Position numbers and translations under genes: made by a program
From: Chondrus crispus
Taxonomy: Eukaryota; Rhodophyta; Florideophyceae; Gigartinales; Gigartinaceae
Assembly (NCBI RefSeq): GCF_000350225.1
Contig: NW_005178601.1
Location: forward strand, 304,493-368,492
Length of the DNA stretch: 64,000 bases
Direction: 5' to 3'
In this document: in pieces, positions 39,856 to 51,000 of the stretch
How the letters are laid out: each line of letters begins with the position of its first letter
Numbering within the stretch: position 1 is the stretch's first letter
Notes under the pieces: model-generated
The model's database searches: none
The model's input: the letters and a program-made list of their open reading frames with translations, nothing else
What the model was told of the DNA's origin: nothing

Positions 39856-40916
39856 GTACACAACACACTTTTTCTATTCCCTCCTTCCAAACTTGAACAA
39901 ACAAAAACAAAACTCACCTCTTTATCTGTTTTAGTCATAACCGACTACACCATTCCGCGCGCCCTACATTTCACTGAAACCTACACTCTCCAGCATCAAA
40001 TCACATCTCATCCATGACATCGATGAATGCCGAACAACTCATGAAACGTCGGAGAAGAATTGTTATTCTCAGACTGACTGTAGCGACCATCAACGTCAAT
40101 TGCACCTCAGCCTTCGACATTCTTGCTATTCGCGATGTAGCAGGTACAGTGATAGCCATTTTTTAAATGTAGTAGGCGCTTGAGATTGTTACGCTGACGT
40201 TTTGCTGCAGCTTCTCCTCCGGAACGCACGGAGGCGACCTTGCTTATCGACGGACGCACGGAGGTGACCGATCTTCTGCTTCAGACACGCGGCGGTGTCC
40301 TCTTCAAAGTCTTCTGATTATCCGGATGCAGCAGTTTTCCGACGCACGGCGGCATCGTCTCCGACGGATGCGAGCTGCTAATGCGAGCGAGCGGTATAGA
40401 GAATTCTGAAGAAAAGCATAGATCCATGTCTTTACTTTGATCAGGTCGCAGTTCCGTTATGTTTGCCAGCAGCTTGCGAGGCGGAGCTGCTCAGCCAGTA
40501 TCTAACTATCTAACTGGAGACTGTTGTTGTTGACGCAAGCTGCGATACAGAAGGAGAGACACTACAATCATTTTGGCTACAGAATGGGGTGCTCTCTCCA
40601 CATGCTAACACGAAAGAGTAATCACTTTTCGCCTGAGCCAAGCAAGGACGAGGTACTCATAGCAGGAGGTGCTACCATCACAATAAGATGTAGTAAGCAA
40701 GGAGGAGTTGATCGGTTCTAAGTTTGCTGTACCCATTATCTGTCATGAGAGCCATACGTGCACACGTAGCACACGCATGACAGCGCAATTAGATCATCTT
40801 TATTCACCGCCGTCTCACTGATCCCTCCCATTCCCTTATAAGGTAGAGACACGATAGGCATCAGTAAACGGAGTCATCGATCTTGCACCACATTATCTAA
40901 GCTTCTTTGCGACAGA
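39856..40916. mobile_element. 1.06-kb insertion specific to unit 1
   Basis: Absent from unit 2, where the sequence runs straight from AGTTGCAGTG into ATTCACCAGCT (about 53530). It is flanked by the 7-bp direct repeat TGCAGTG (39849-39855 and 40917-40923). It holds a solo LTR (40741-40892) and otherwise anonymous sequence with GACGCACGGAGG-like repeats. No ORF is supported and no inverted ends were seen, so class unknown. Confidence 0.55.
40741..40892 (+). mobile_element. Solo LTR of a Copia-1 relative
   Basis: 152 bp with TGTCATGAGAGCCATA start and TCTTGCACCACA end, similar along its length to the Copia-1 LTR. Flanked by a perfect 5-bp target duplication TTATC (40736-40740 and 40893-40897). 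A clean product of LTR-LTR recombination. Confidence 0.93.
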
Positions 40917-40923
40917 TGCAGTG

Positions 40924-42139
40924 ACGCATACAGAATCACCAGCTCAAAAGCAACGCAAAACAACCCACGCAGTTTCCCCACTCGCGTTCGCGTGTTTATA
41001 AAATATATGGCTTGACGAAGGCGGCACGCTACGGGGACGGGGAGATCAGAGACAGAGGCGGCAGGAAAGTTGTCTGCGGTGTTAGAGGTGTGCGGATCAG
41101 TCATTGTGGGGACATTGTACGCAGAGCGCTTATCGAACTCGTCCCCGACGGTGGGTGGGTGGTGCGCGTCTGGAAAGGGTATTCCGGGACGCGTAGGCGA
41201 GGGACGGCATGCGATTATAGGTAATCCCGACGTGTAGCGAGTGGCTCCAGGTGGGGAACATGGCGCCGTTGCCGTGCGTGTGGCCGGCGAGTAAAGTGAC
41301 GGCCTGCATGGAAGGCATGCCTCCCCTGGAGCCTCTCGGCCGCCAGCCAAGAAGACGGCGCCCCGGGTGTGCGGCCGCCCGGCGGGAGCGCGCGATCAAA
41401 ACGCGCGCGGCCACCTGTTGCGCCCGGCGGCCTCCCCACGCGACTTCTGCAGACACAAGTCGCATTTCAGCTTATCTGGGCCCCCGTCCGCCGCGCGCAA
41501 CCGCGCCACCTTTCCACGTTCCTACGTCGCCACGCCCCACGCGGGGCGCGGCCGGTCGCAGTCGCTGAGGTGCGGGCGGATGGCACGTGCCGGCAGGGTA
41601 GCGCGAATCGCGCAGCAGTGCGTCTTCTGAGCCGCACATAGCACCGCTGCATGAAGCCCGCAAACGCTTCCCGTTCAAACCACGCGCGACTCGCAGCGCA
41701 AACACCACGCCGCCCTACTTTCGGCTCATGCGCAGCGATGCGCGCATCCCTTTCAAAGTGCGCGCGTCCCCGCCGCCGCCCCGCACGCCCGAGGCGCGGA
41801 GGTCCGGATGCGCGCCGCCGCCGCCGTTGCGCGCGCCCTAACCTCGATGCGCCGTGGCACCCTCCCCCCGCTCCCCCCCGTCCTCTTCCTTGCGTGGGCC
41901 CGCCGCGTTCTATTTTCGTGGCGGATGCTTCCCGGCCGCGACTCTACTTGCTCGCGCGCGCGCGGGCGTGGCGCATAAAAGTCGGGGCCGCGGCGCGCCG
42001 CAATCTGCGGCAACCTTCCCCCCCCCCTCCCCCCGGAACTGGCAGCGCGCGAGGATGAGCAGCGGCGGCAGCAGCGGGATGGAGGGCAGGCACGCTCAAG
42101 GAGCTGGACGTGCTGTTGTCACCGCTGGCAGAGCGCAGG

Positions 42140-42170
<31 letters not shown>

Positions 42171-42326
42171 GCAGCGGCGGCGGCGAAAGCGGCGCGCGTG
42201 GTGGTGCGGAGGGCGAGGGTGGCGCGGAGGGCGAGGGTGGCGCGGAACCGGGCAAGCGCGAGGAGGAGCCGCGAGAGGACGAAGGTGCAGGAGGCGCGGA
42301 AGACGACGTGGAGATGTGGAAGAGGG
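40924..42326. other. GC-rich anonymous block, unit 1 copy
   Basis: Very GC-rich, with long ORFs in nearly every frame that are expected by composition. The homologous block is 53530-54990. A Gly/Ala-coding GGC/GCG tract (about 42130-42200) is followed by GAGGGCGAGGGTGGCGCG repeats. A short stretch ELDVLLSPLAERR (unit 1) against ELDILLSLLAERG (unit 2) is conserved in one plus frame, but neither copy gives a convincing full gene. Confidence 0.5.
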
Positions 42327-42472
42327 AGTACAGTTGTGAAATCGTTGCTTGTCATACCAACAGAGAGCGTATGTTGATATGGCTGACTCCCTTCTGTCTA
42401 CAGTAAGGCTGGTCGTGTCTGTGGTCGTTGCGATGTATTCAGCACTTGGCTGGCGTGTTTCGGTCTGCCCTA

Positions 42473-44986
42473 CCCTTCCCGGAAAGGTCAATTCCGGACA
42501 ACTTTGGCGCCGCAGCCCTTGCACTCTCGTGACATCCCCGTGACGAATTCCGAGCTGACCAATGCAGAAAGCACACCTCTCGCTATCTCCTGGTGGGTTT
42601 TTGCGCCAAACTAGGGTCAGGAACTAAAACAACAAGCGTGACAAAACAAACTACCCGTTTCACAAAATTTTACGACAACGGTTAATTCCGGACAGCACAT
42701 TCTTCGCCAGGACAGCCGAAACAATTTGCCCGACAATAGCTTTAGATATCTTCCAGCTTTCTCTTTGTGCTCGCCACTTCTTTCGACTTCCCCTACAACC
42801 CTCTGACCCTTTCAAGCGCACCTCAGAGCCTCTTGCCGTTGCCTTTTTGCGTCTTTTCGAAGCTTTTCCCTCAGTAGCCTGACGTTTTTGGTCCTTTAAC
42901 CTCTTTCGCTCATCCTCGCGAGATTTCCTCTTCCTCAGAGCTGCCTCTTTCTTAGCATTACGCAGGCTCTCAGCCGCTTTTCGACGCTCATGATTTGCCA
43001 ATTCTGCCACCTGTTAGGCATTTTCCCTGTCAAGACGACGCTGAATCATGAGTCCGACAGTCAAATGTTCAGCGGGAGCCCCGCAGTAGAGTCGCACGTT
43101 TTTTGGTGTTGTGTTGCTGCTCTTTGCAGTAGATGTCGATTGTGAAGACACAGTGTCCATTACGATGTTGTTAACCGTGCCTGAATTTTGCAGCAACATG
43201 CTTAAGCGCTGCAGTTTTAAAGAGGGCCCAAGTTCGCCGTTCATAATGCTGTCAACCTTCTCTACAGTCTCCAAATCCGGTGTGCGCTCCTTCGTGTGGG
43301 GAAATAAATCCGTGTTTTGAGGCACTGCTGGTCTCGAAACCGCCGCACCAAGTAATTTTTCGTCGCTGACAGCAGTCTGCTTCCGATCTAAAAACGTCTG
43401 AGCAAATCCTGGATTGAAAGGATACAGTCCAGTTCTGCTGAATGAATCCCGAACGCCTTGCGTTGTGATGCGTGAGAATGCGTAGACTCCGCATATAAGG
43501 TTAAACTGTACGCCTCGTGTTGACACCGTTTGAGATTTGTAGAATTCATCTCGTATCTCGCGAATAGCAACCTTGAACTCCTTGTTGACCATTTGGTCAC
43601 AAGGTTGTAAAAAGTGAGATGTGTTAGCGGGTGAACACACAATTTCACAGTTGTTCTTTTCACAAACCTCGAGCCACTTCAAACCATTACGTGATGCGTG
43701 GCCATCAAGAGAAACAACATAGTGTTGGCTTGTGTTGACAAACTTTCGGACAAAATTATTGGGGTGTGTCATGTATGCGGCAAGTAGATCCATTTCCATC
43801 GATCCATTCCCACTGCACTTTACGACTTCGTCAGCCGGGAACCATCCATGGCATTGAAACGGATAGCAATCGCTTCCACTTTTGCCAAACATTTTTGGCA
43901 AAGGCTCCAGCCAACTTGACATGACATATTTTCCAGCCACTATGAAGAACGGTGGAGCGACTCGACCAGATGTGCAACAACGGCAGTTATGTGTTTGTCT
44001 ACTCCTTGTGTCTTGGAAGAGGCTATGAAACCACCATGATGCGTATCGGAGGGACCAAACACTTTTTCACGCTTGCCGAATGTTGCATCCACCGCAGTTT
44101 CATCTATGTTCCAAACGCGATCCCCATCAAGCAGGATTCCGGGATGTTTGTCGTTAATAGTCTCTAATATTTCGAAGTAACGTGACACATGACCGAATAA
44201 TTCTCTTTTCAGCTTTGCCTTGTCTTTGCATTCGTAATTTCGAAATGTTAGTTCTCGATGACGTGATCTACAAGATCGCACTGCATCGTAACTAGGGATG
44301 CCATTCTTCCAATTCACGCGGCCATCGGCAGCTATTCTAGCCATCATGGTCCTTAATGTTTCAACATCGGCAGCAAATTCACGTTGTGCAGCAAAAACAA
44401 GGCGCTGTGCTATCATTTTTTCCTCATCCTCTGTCAGAACCGTCCGTCTCCCTGGTTGTGACAGTTTCCTATCTGTCTCCTGGTAGCTGATACTTTCAGG
44501 ATCTAATCTCCGGACCAGCTCTTTAAGTTCCCCAACAACTGACCTACTCAAACCTGTCGCTTTCGATATGGCACGCAACGATATTGTTGTGTCTCTCAAA
44601 AGCTGCACTGCGGCAGCTTTGCTCTTCATGCGCTTCGAAGCCTTCTCATTCTGCCTTTTGATCCGTTTTGTCTGCTGTCTCATTGAGAATGCCATTGCGG
44701 TGTGGCCAAAAGGTGACTTGGCGACTGTAAAAGACTATATAAGATGCTATCCCTAATTTTCATTGACGGAGACCGCTATAAATGCACCGCCCTCTCGACG
44801 AATCTACGTCACGCTCAGGGATCCCGCCTTTTCTGATTTTGAAAGCTACCAGCGCACTGTCCTTGCTGTTGTCTGCCCTTTGGCTATGTTTTGTGGCCCT
44901 TGCATTCATTGGTGATGGTTCACTGGACGCGGGTTTAATTTTGTCCGGAATTGACCATTGTCAGGAATTGACCTTTCCGGGAAGGG
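42473..44986 (-). mobile_element. pogo/Tigger-type Tc1-mariner element
   Basis: Perfect 23-bp terminal inverted repeats, CCCTTCCCGGAAAGGTCAAT plus TCC at 42473-42495 and the complement at 44964-44986, flanked by the TA target duplication (42471-42472, 44987-44988). GGTCAATTCCGGACA-type subterminal repeats lie at 42486, about 42680 and, inverted, about 44941, and are likely transposase sites. It encodes one inactivated transposase. Confidence 0.93.
42660..44695 (-). pseudogene. pogo/CENP-B-type DDE transposase, broken
   Basis: ATG at 44695. The N-terminus has an HTH (DTTISLRAISKATGLSRSVV) and a CENP-B-like second HTH. The DDE core begins WNIDETAVD (first Asp) with THITAVVAH-like sequence; a single-base shift near 43.97 kb moves to the next ORF (43940-43014) with VSLDGHASRNG (second Asp) and CSPANTSHFLQPCDQM. 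That ORF ends in a TAA at 43014, after which the same frame continues as a Lys/Arg-rich helix (AELANHERRKAAESLRNAKK) to 42660. So one frameshift and one in-frame stop separate three pieces of one transposase, and the copy is probably inactive. The third acidic residue was not located. Confidence 0.88.
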
Positions 44987-45323
44987 TACCCACTGCCCGG
45001 ACTCTTTTTCTTTAGACTATCGTACTCTAGCTTCCCTATTAAGTACCTATCATTCTTCCCTCCTCTCGTCCTGCGATTCCCGTTTCTCTGCGCTCTTTCT
45101 TTTTGCGTTCGCTGCCTTTTGCACTCTCTTAGAGTGCCTCCATTCCCTGAGTTCTGCCTATGTGACCCCTCACTGAACGGCCACGGCGCATTGCGGCTGC
45201 GTCAATTGTGACACGTGCACTTTCAGTATGACCCCGTTTCATAATCGTAATGTGTAAAACGTGTTCAACCTGTATCTACCAGTTCACAAATACTATGCGC
45301 TAACACGTAGGCTGGTTCACAAC

Positions 45324-46456
45324 AGTACAGTAGTGGGAACGGGGGCGTGGAAGAGTACTACTGGGCCAGTAACATGAATTACAGTAACAGCGAGGATAGT
45401 TTTCCGCGGAAACGTGTAACACGTGTTCCAGCAGAGTTGCAGCTGCCACTGTTGAATCGACAAACTCATACTGTAAAACCTCTTTATGATACATGGTCGT
45501 CTCTACTCACGATCCTACTTATTCGTCTCGCTGCTGCCTGTGATCGGACAGCTTATCGCGGTCAGTCTGTCACTGGGGGCCGCTTGTTTAACCTGTGCCG
45601 GCCACGATACTTTCCCTTTTTGTCAAGTGCTTTTCTCTCACACGACAACCGATTCCCCTTGCAGAGGCGGCGCCCTTAATTAGATTGAGTGACGGCGCCG
45701 ACGTTCTGTAAACGGAGAGGGAAGGACGTTGTCGGATGGCAGAGACTTGGCAGGCCGCTGCTTAGCACGAAGGAGGAGGGGCACGAGGAGGGGATGGGCA
45801 CGAGGAGGGGAGGGGCACGAAGGAGGGGTGTCACGATACAGTAGGTACCTCTCAATAGTTCGCCCCCGTGCCAGGACCCAGAGATACGAACTATTGACAG
45901 AACGAACTATTATGCTCGCCTTTCTGGCACATGTCCATTTATTGCTTAGAATGCTCTGAAATGATTGTCTGCCGTGTTCTATTCCTTGTCTGCTTTCGGT
46001 AGGTCTCGAAAAAGACTCGTTTTGCCCGGCGAAGCCCTTCGCTGGCTGCAATAAGACCTGTCCTTTCTGCTAAAACCTCCACTCCCTCAAACAACGGTCG
46101 GGACCACAACCGTCTACACGAGTACACGTGTACACGTCTGAGAAGGCGTGACATGGTCCGAAAGGCGAACTATTGACCAAACGAACTATTCAACTGCGAA
46201 CTATTGAGGAGCACCACTGTAGCCATAAATGGGAACACGTGTACACATGTAACACGATAGCCATGTCCCGACACCGTCCCTGCACGACGACGGTGTCCAC
46301 TCTTAGGAGCCTGAGGGCTCCAGGCAACAATAAATGGGGTATCGTTCCTCGCACCGCAAGGGGAATGGCAGGGGAACAATGCCTGTGCGCCGTGAATGAG
46401 AAGATGGAAGCTCAAATTTATATAAATTGAAGTTTATGGTAAAATTGAAGAAATAA
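45324..46456. other. Continuation of anonymous block, unit 1
   Basis: Matches about 55005-55570 of unit 2 (CAGTAACAGCGAGGATAGTT; GAAGGACGTTGTCGGATGGC; tandem GGGGCACGAGGAGG). CACGTGT-type words are frequent (for example about 46119-46134). No gene is supported. Confidence 0.5.
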
Positions 46457-47668
46457 GGGAGGGTCTTAACTTGCCCGAGTTTGCCCGGGTTTGCTTGCCC
46501 GGAGCCATGATTTGCACTACTATTGGCTACTGGGCGTTAATATATGATTTGAAACTAAGTACGACCCTACACTGCAAGCTCAAGTTATGTCAGTGTGTAA
46601 TGACAAATGTCAATCATATATTGGCTACTTTTGTAAGTTTGTAACTTTCGAATTTGGACGCTGTGCTCCGGTGGACGCAGTGCTTGCCCCTTGCCGAAAA
46701 CATCCTCAACTCCCCCTTTGCAAAAATCTATGCACCTGCCATCTCGCAAAGGCAACCCAACTCTACGAAGCACCTCTCTGCCTACTACTTTCCTGAAAAT
46801 GGCTTCCACACCTCAATGCCACGTGCGCCGTTCTCCGCGCCTCTGGCGCATCTCTCCGACTCCCACCATTCGGAAGACGGGGGCCACCAACGCAAAGTCT
46901 CTCACTATTGCTTCCTCGTCTGCAGCGGGCGTTTCTGACCAAATATTATCCCCCCTCCATACGGTATGTACGACTGAATTCTTTGTCGTTAAAAATTCTG
47001 TTGGCTCTGACAAAGGTCCATCCCCGTCGGAGATCTAAGGGCTTTGTGAATTTTCGGGGTCGAGGATAGTTTGAAATAGCTTGGTGAAATGAAAGGAGGG
47101 AGAATAGAGCTGCGGTTGCGGTTAGTGCGGTCGTAGCAGTGATGATTCTATTGCCGTGCATTGCGTAGGAGTGATTAGATTGAGAAGAAAGGAGGGGAGG
47201 CGAACGGCGATACTGGGCAGTGGTTGTAGATCCGTTTTTTGACCAAACAGCGCCGGCGATAGATACGCTATCCCGCGGAGTAGTAAGGAGAGAAGTAGGG
47301 GGTGAGATCAATTATTTATCCCGGTGATCTGGGATCACCCGCAATGGCCACGTTCTGGGTCGGAAGCGAGCGACGCTGCAGCGTCTCGCGTCCATGTCGA
47401 CGCGTCCCTCGGGCGAAGTTGTTTGACGCTGCAGCATGTCACGTCCCTGTCGATGCGTCCTCGGAGCGAATTTGTAGAACCCACAGTGTCCTCCCCGTTG
47501 TGTTCTGGCAATTTATGGCGCTGTATGCCTCTGTAAGTCAGCACCGTCGCTCTGGGACACCTGTCCACTACTAACGTAAGGGGAAGGCGTGTACTTACAT
47601 TAATAAATTAATAAATGACCGGCAAACTCGGGCAAGCAAAGCAAACCCGGGCAAGTTAAGACACACCC
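46457..47668. mobile_element. PIF/Harbinger-like non-autonomous element
   Basis: Terminal inverted repeats: left GGGAGGGTCTTAACTTGCCC and right (complement) GGGTGTGTCTTAACTTGCCC, continuing into CGAGTTTGC-type sequence for about 40 bp. Flanked by the 3-bp direct repeat TAA (46454-46456 and 47669-47671), typical of PIF/Harbinger. 1212 bp without a transposase ORF. Confidence 0.8.
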
Positions 47669-48087
47669 TAAGCTGGCCTCCTTTGCCACTATTCTTCTCA
47701 CACGTGTGGACCTGTGCACGTGTACCCATCGCCTCTCAACATTGAGATGCACGCCCCACCTTGAGCGGGTCTGCAACGCTTCTGAACACACCCTTGATTC
47801 ACTTACAAACTCTACATCTTTACTCGCTCGCAACTGGCGCATCTGACGGCCAGGTGCCTGCACGTTATTGCACAAGATGCAAGATATCGTAGTGAGCACA
47901 AGAGGGCACGATGACGGGAAGCAGGTCGGTAGTTCATACATACAAAGACATGGACTGCTACGTCTATCAAGCAAGCTTCTCAGGCAAGCATAACAAAACA
48001 GAAAAAACCCTCCCCACTACTACCGCGCGCAGTTGCAACGCATATTACTAATGTCTCGGGCGGCAAGCGTTTATCGCTTTTCGCAAT

Positions 48088-51000
48088 TTACACCACTAGC
48101 TTCATGATAACAACCAAATGACCCGACCATCCGAATATGACCCCATGATCCTGGTCTATCTGCAAGTCTGCATCACCCTCCAACTGGACCAAGACAGTCT
48201 CAGACCCATCCTCTCGCCTTTGCACAATTTCTCGCTCCGTTGAAAATATTTGTGATGTTCGTCCTGCGCGAGAAGCAGTACCCATGTCTGCCGTCCTCAG
48301 GAACCGACTCGTGATTTCTTCCAAATCCTCTACCTGTTCCATCCCGTCATGAAGTCTGATCCCTCTCTCCACGTCCCACACATCCACGCCCCACATCTGC
48401 TCTTCATCGTACCACGTTACAGATGCCACACGTTTTCCGTCCCCACTCATCGCAACGCTAAACACACAATCCGTGGGTCCATCTAACGCGTCCCCGACTT
48501 GTGCTCCCGTCTCCACGTCCCACACCCGCACGCTGTCGTCAGACGATCCAGATACCACACGCCTTCCATCTGTACTCATCGCAACGCTAACCACCCTTCG
48601 CGTGTGTCCAACTAACGCGTCCCCGACTTGTGCTCCCGCCTCCACGTCCCACACCCGCACGCTCTCGTCCCAAGATCCAGATACCACACGTTTTCCGTCC
48701 CCACTCATCGCAACGCTAGACACATAATCCGTGTGTCCAACTAACGCATGCCCGACTTGTGCTCCCGTCTCCACGTCCCACACCCGCACGCTCTTGTCCT
48801 GGGAACCAGATACCACACGTCTTCCGTCCCCACTCATTGCTACGCCAGACACTTCTTCAACGTGTCCAACTAACGCGTCCCCGACTTGTGCTCCCGTCTC
48901 CATGTCCCACACCCGCATGCTCTTGTCCCGGGATCCAGATACCACACGTCTTCCGTCCCCACTCATCGCAACGCTAACCACACAATCCGTGTGTCCAACT
49001 AACGCATGCCCGACTTGTGCTCCCGTCTCCACGTCCCACACCCGCACGCTGTCGTCAGACGATCCAGATACTACACGTCTTCCGTCCCCGCTAATCGCAA
49101 CGCTTAACACATACCACGTGTGACCAACTAACGCGTCCCCGACTTGTGCTCCCGTCTCCACGTCCCACACCCGCACGCTCTTGTCCTGGGAACCAGATAC
49201 CACACGTCTTCCGTCCCCACTCATCGCAACGCTAGACACAGAACTCGTGTGTCCAACTAACGCATGCCCGACTTGTGCTCCCGTCTCCACGTCCCACACC
49301 CGCACGCCCTTGTCCTGGGAACCAGATACCACACGTCTTCCGTCCCCACTCATCGCAACGCAACTCACTTCCGACCTGTGACCGCGGAAACTTCTCAATA
49401 CTTTCCTCTCCGACGTACTCCACAGCCTTAACGTCCCGTCTTCATATCCCACAACAACATACCCCTTCCTCTCACAGAAAGAAGCGCAGGTAGCTCTCGT
49501 CACGCTCCGTCTCTTTCCAGTCACTTGGGAGGTTACACTTCGTGCTTCAAGGTATGGTGTTGTGGGATATCTCTCCCACAGTGGGGTCACTTGGGAGGTT
49601 ACACTTCGTGCTTCAAGGTACCCTGGGCTCTGGCTCTCCGTTTCGAACTCGCCTTCTAATCGAACCATCTTCGTCTCCTTCTCAGCAGATTGCGTGAAAA
49701 CTGTTACTTCTCCCCTGGACGAGTCTATCAGACATCCATACACTTCACCCCTGGAATCTACGCCCACTTGAATGCCTTCGCAATTGTCAAACGGGAGGAC
49801 AATCTGCTCCACTAACCTTCCATCGGCTCGCGCTACACACTCATTCACAGGCCGCACCCAAGGCCGAGGTGCGTATCTCTCAATTTCCTCCAGCATCTTT
49901 TGCACACAACCTGAATCCCGTGCCTTGTGCTTCACTCGCCCGTATAGTTGAAAGTAAATCCCAGCACTGCTTTCACCACAAAACGGTACACTCAGTCGCG
50001 CAGCTCGCATCATCAAAATCATTGCATCCACTGCATCCACTGCATCCTCATCTACACGTCCCCTTCCCACTTTCGAGCTCCCTCTTTTCCGCTTCAAGTC
50101 TCTACTCAATCCCTTCACAGCTTCCTCATATTGCCAAACCCCGCCTCTCTGTAGCACTGTCTTCACCCATCGCGCACTCAAAAATAGTCTCTTCAGCTCT
50201 TCTACACACCCACCCTGTCTCAGAACACGGTATATGTTCTCGAAAACATATTCCTCCCGTGCGCTCTCGCCCTCTCTGTCTCCGCCCTCACTCATTGCAA
50301 GCAACCCTCCTCCTGCCCTGCATACATCCGCCATCTTCTTACACCACTCTTCTACACCCTCTTCCTTCTTCGCTTCTTGCACCGCGAAATCGTGAGTCAG
50401 ATCATGCACCCGTAACCCACCACAACCCTTCTCATACTGTATTTCTACTAATCCAACCCTTTCCATCTCCTTTGCACACCATTCCGTCCTCTCGTCGTCC
50501 AGCTCCCACAAATCTCCAACCAAACTCAAAGGTATCCGGTCTTGCTTCTTCATAACGCACAGACTCCGGTGCATCTTTCGAAACGAAAACTCACCAACCG
50601 CCTCCCCACTGCTCCCCACATTGGACTCCAGGATATCTAGTGACGTATGCAATGTCCCATCCAACGACGAATATCCGTCCTTCGGACTCTTCCCGCGAAT
50701 CGTGTTACGACTCTTCATCATCGAAAGATACGCCCCCCATGCTTCTGATACTTCTCCCTCCCATCTTTCCCTCATGTACCTCACACTCGTTCCCGCCACG
50801 TTCAGCGCAAGCGGCAATCCGCCACACATTTCCAGTATTTCACCCACGGCCTCTTTGCATCTCGCATCATCCACTTCCTCTCGATTCGCCTCACTCGCGT
50901 GCACAAGCATGTCAATTGCTTCTTTCCCTACCTTCTCCCTCGACTCGAAAGCAACCCGCTCCCCGATCTGACACAGCTCCCTATCCCTCGTGGAGTACAG

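Larger units (their letters stand above)
42335..45323. mobile_element. hAT-like non-autonomous element split by a pogo insertion
   Basis: Flanked by an 8-bp direct repeat AGTACAGT (42327-42334 and 45324-45331), the target size of hAT elements. Ends TGTGAAATCG and GGTTCACA are short inverted repeats around TGTGAA. Removing the nested pogo element leaves about 0.47 kb. The block B counterpart (near 54990) lacks it. Confidence 0.65.

Noticed and set aside
41000-42330. Long ORFs in most frames of the GC-rich block
   Set aside because: Extreme GC content leaves few stops; no frame shows a consistent domain or clear conservation with the unit 2 copy.
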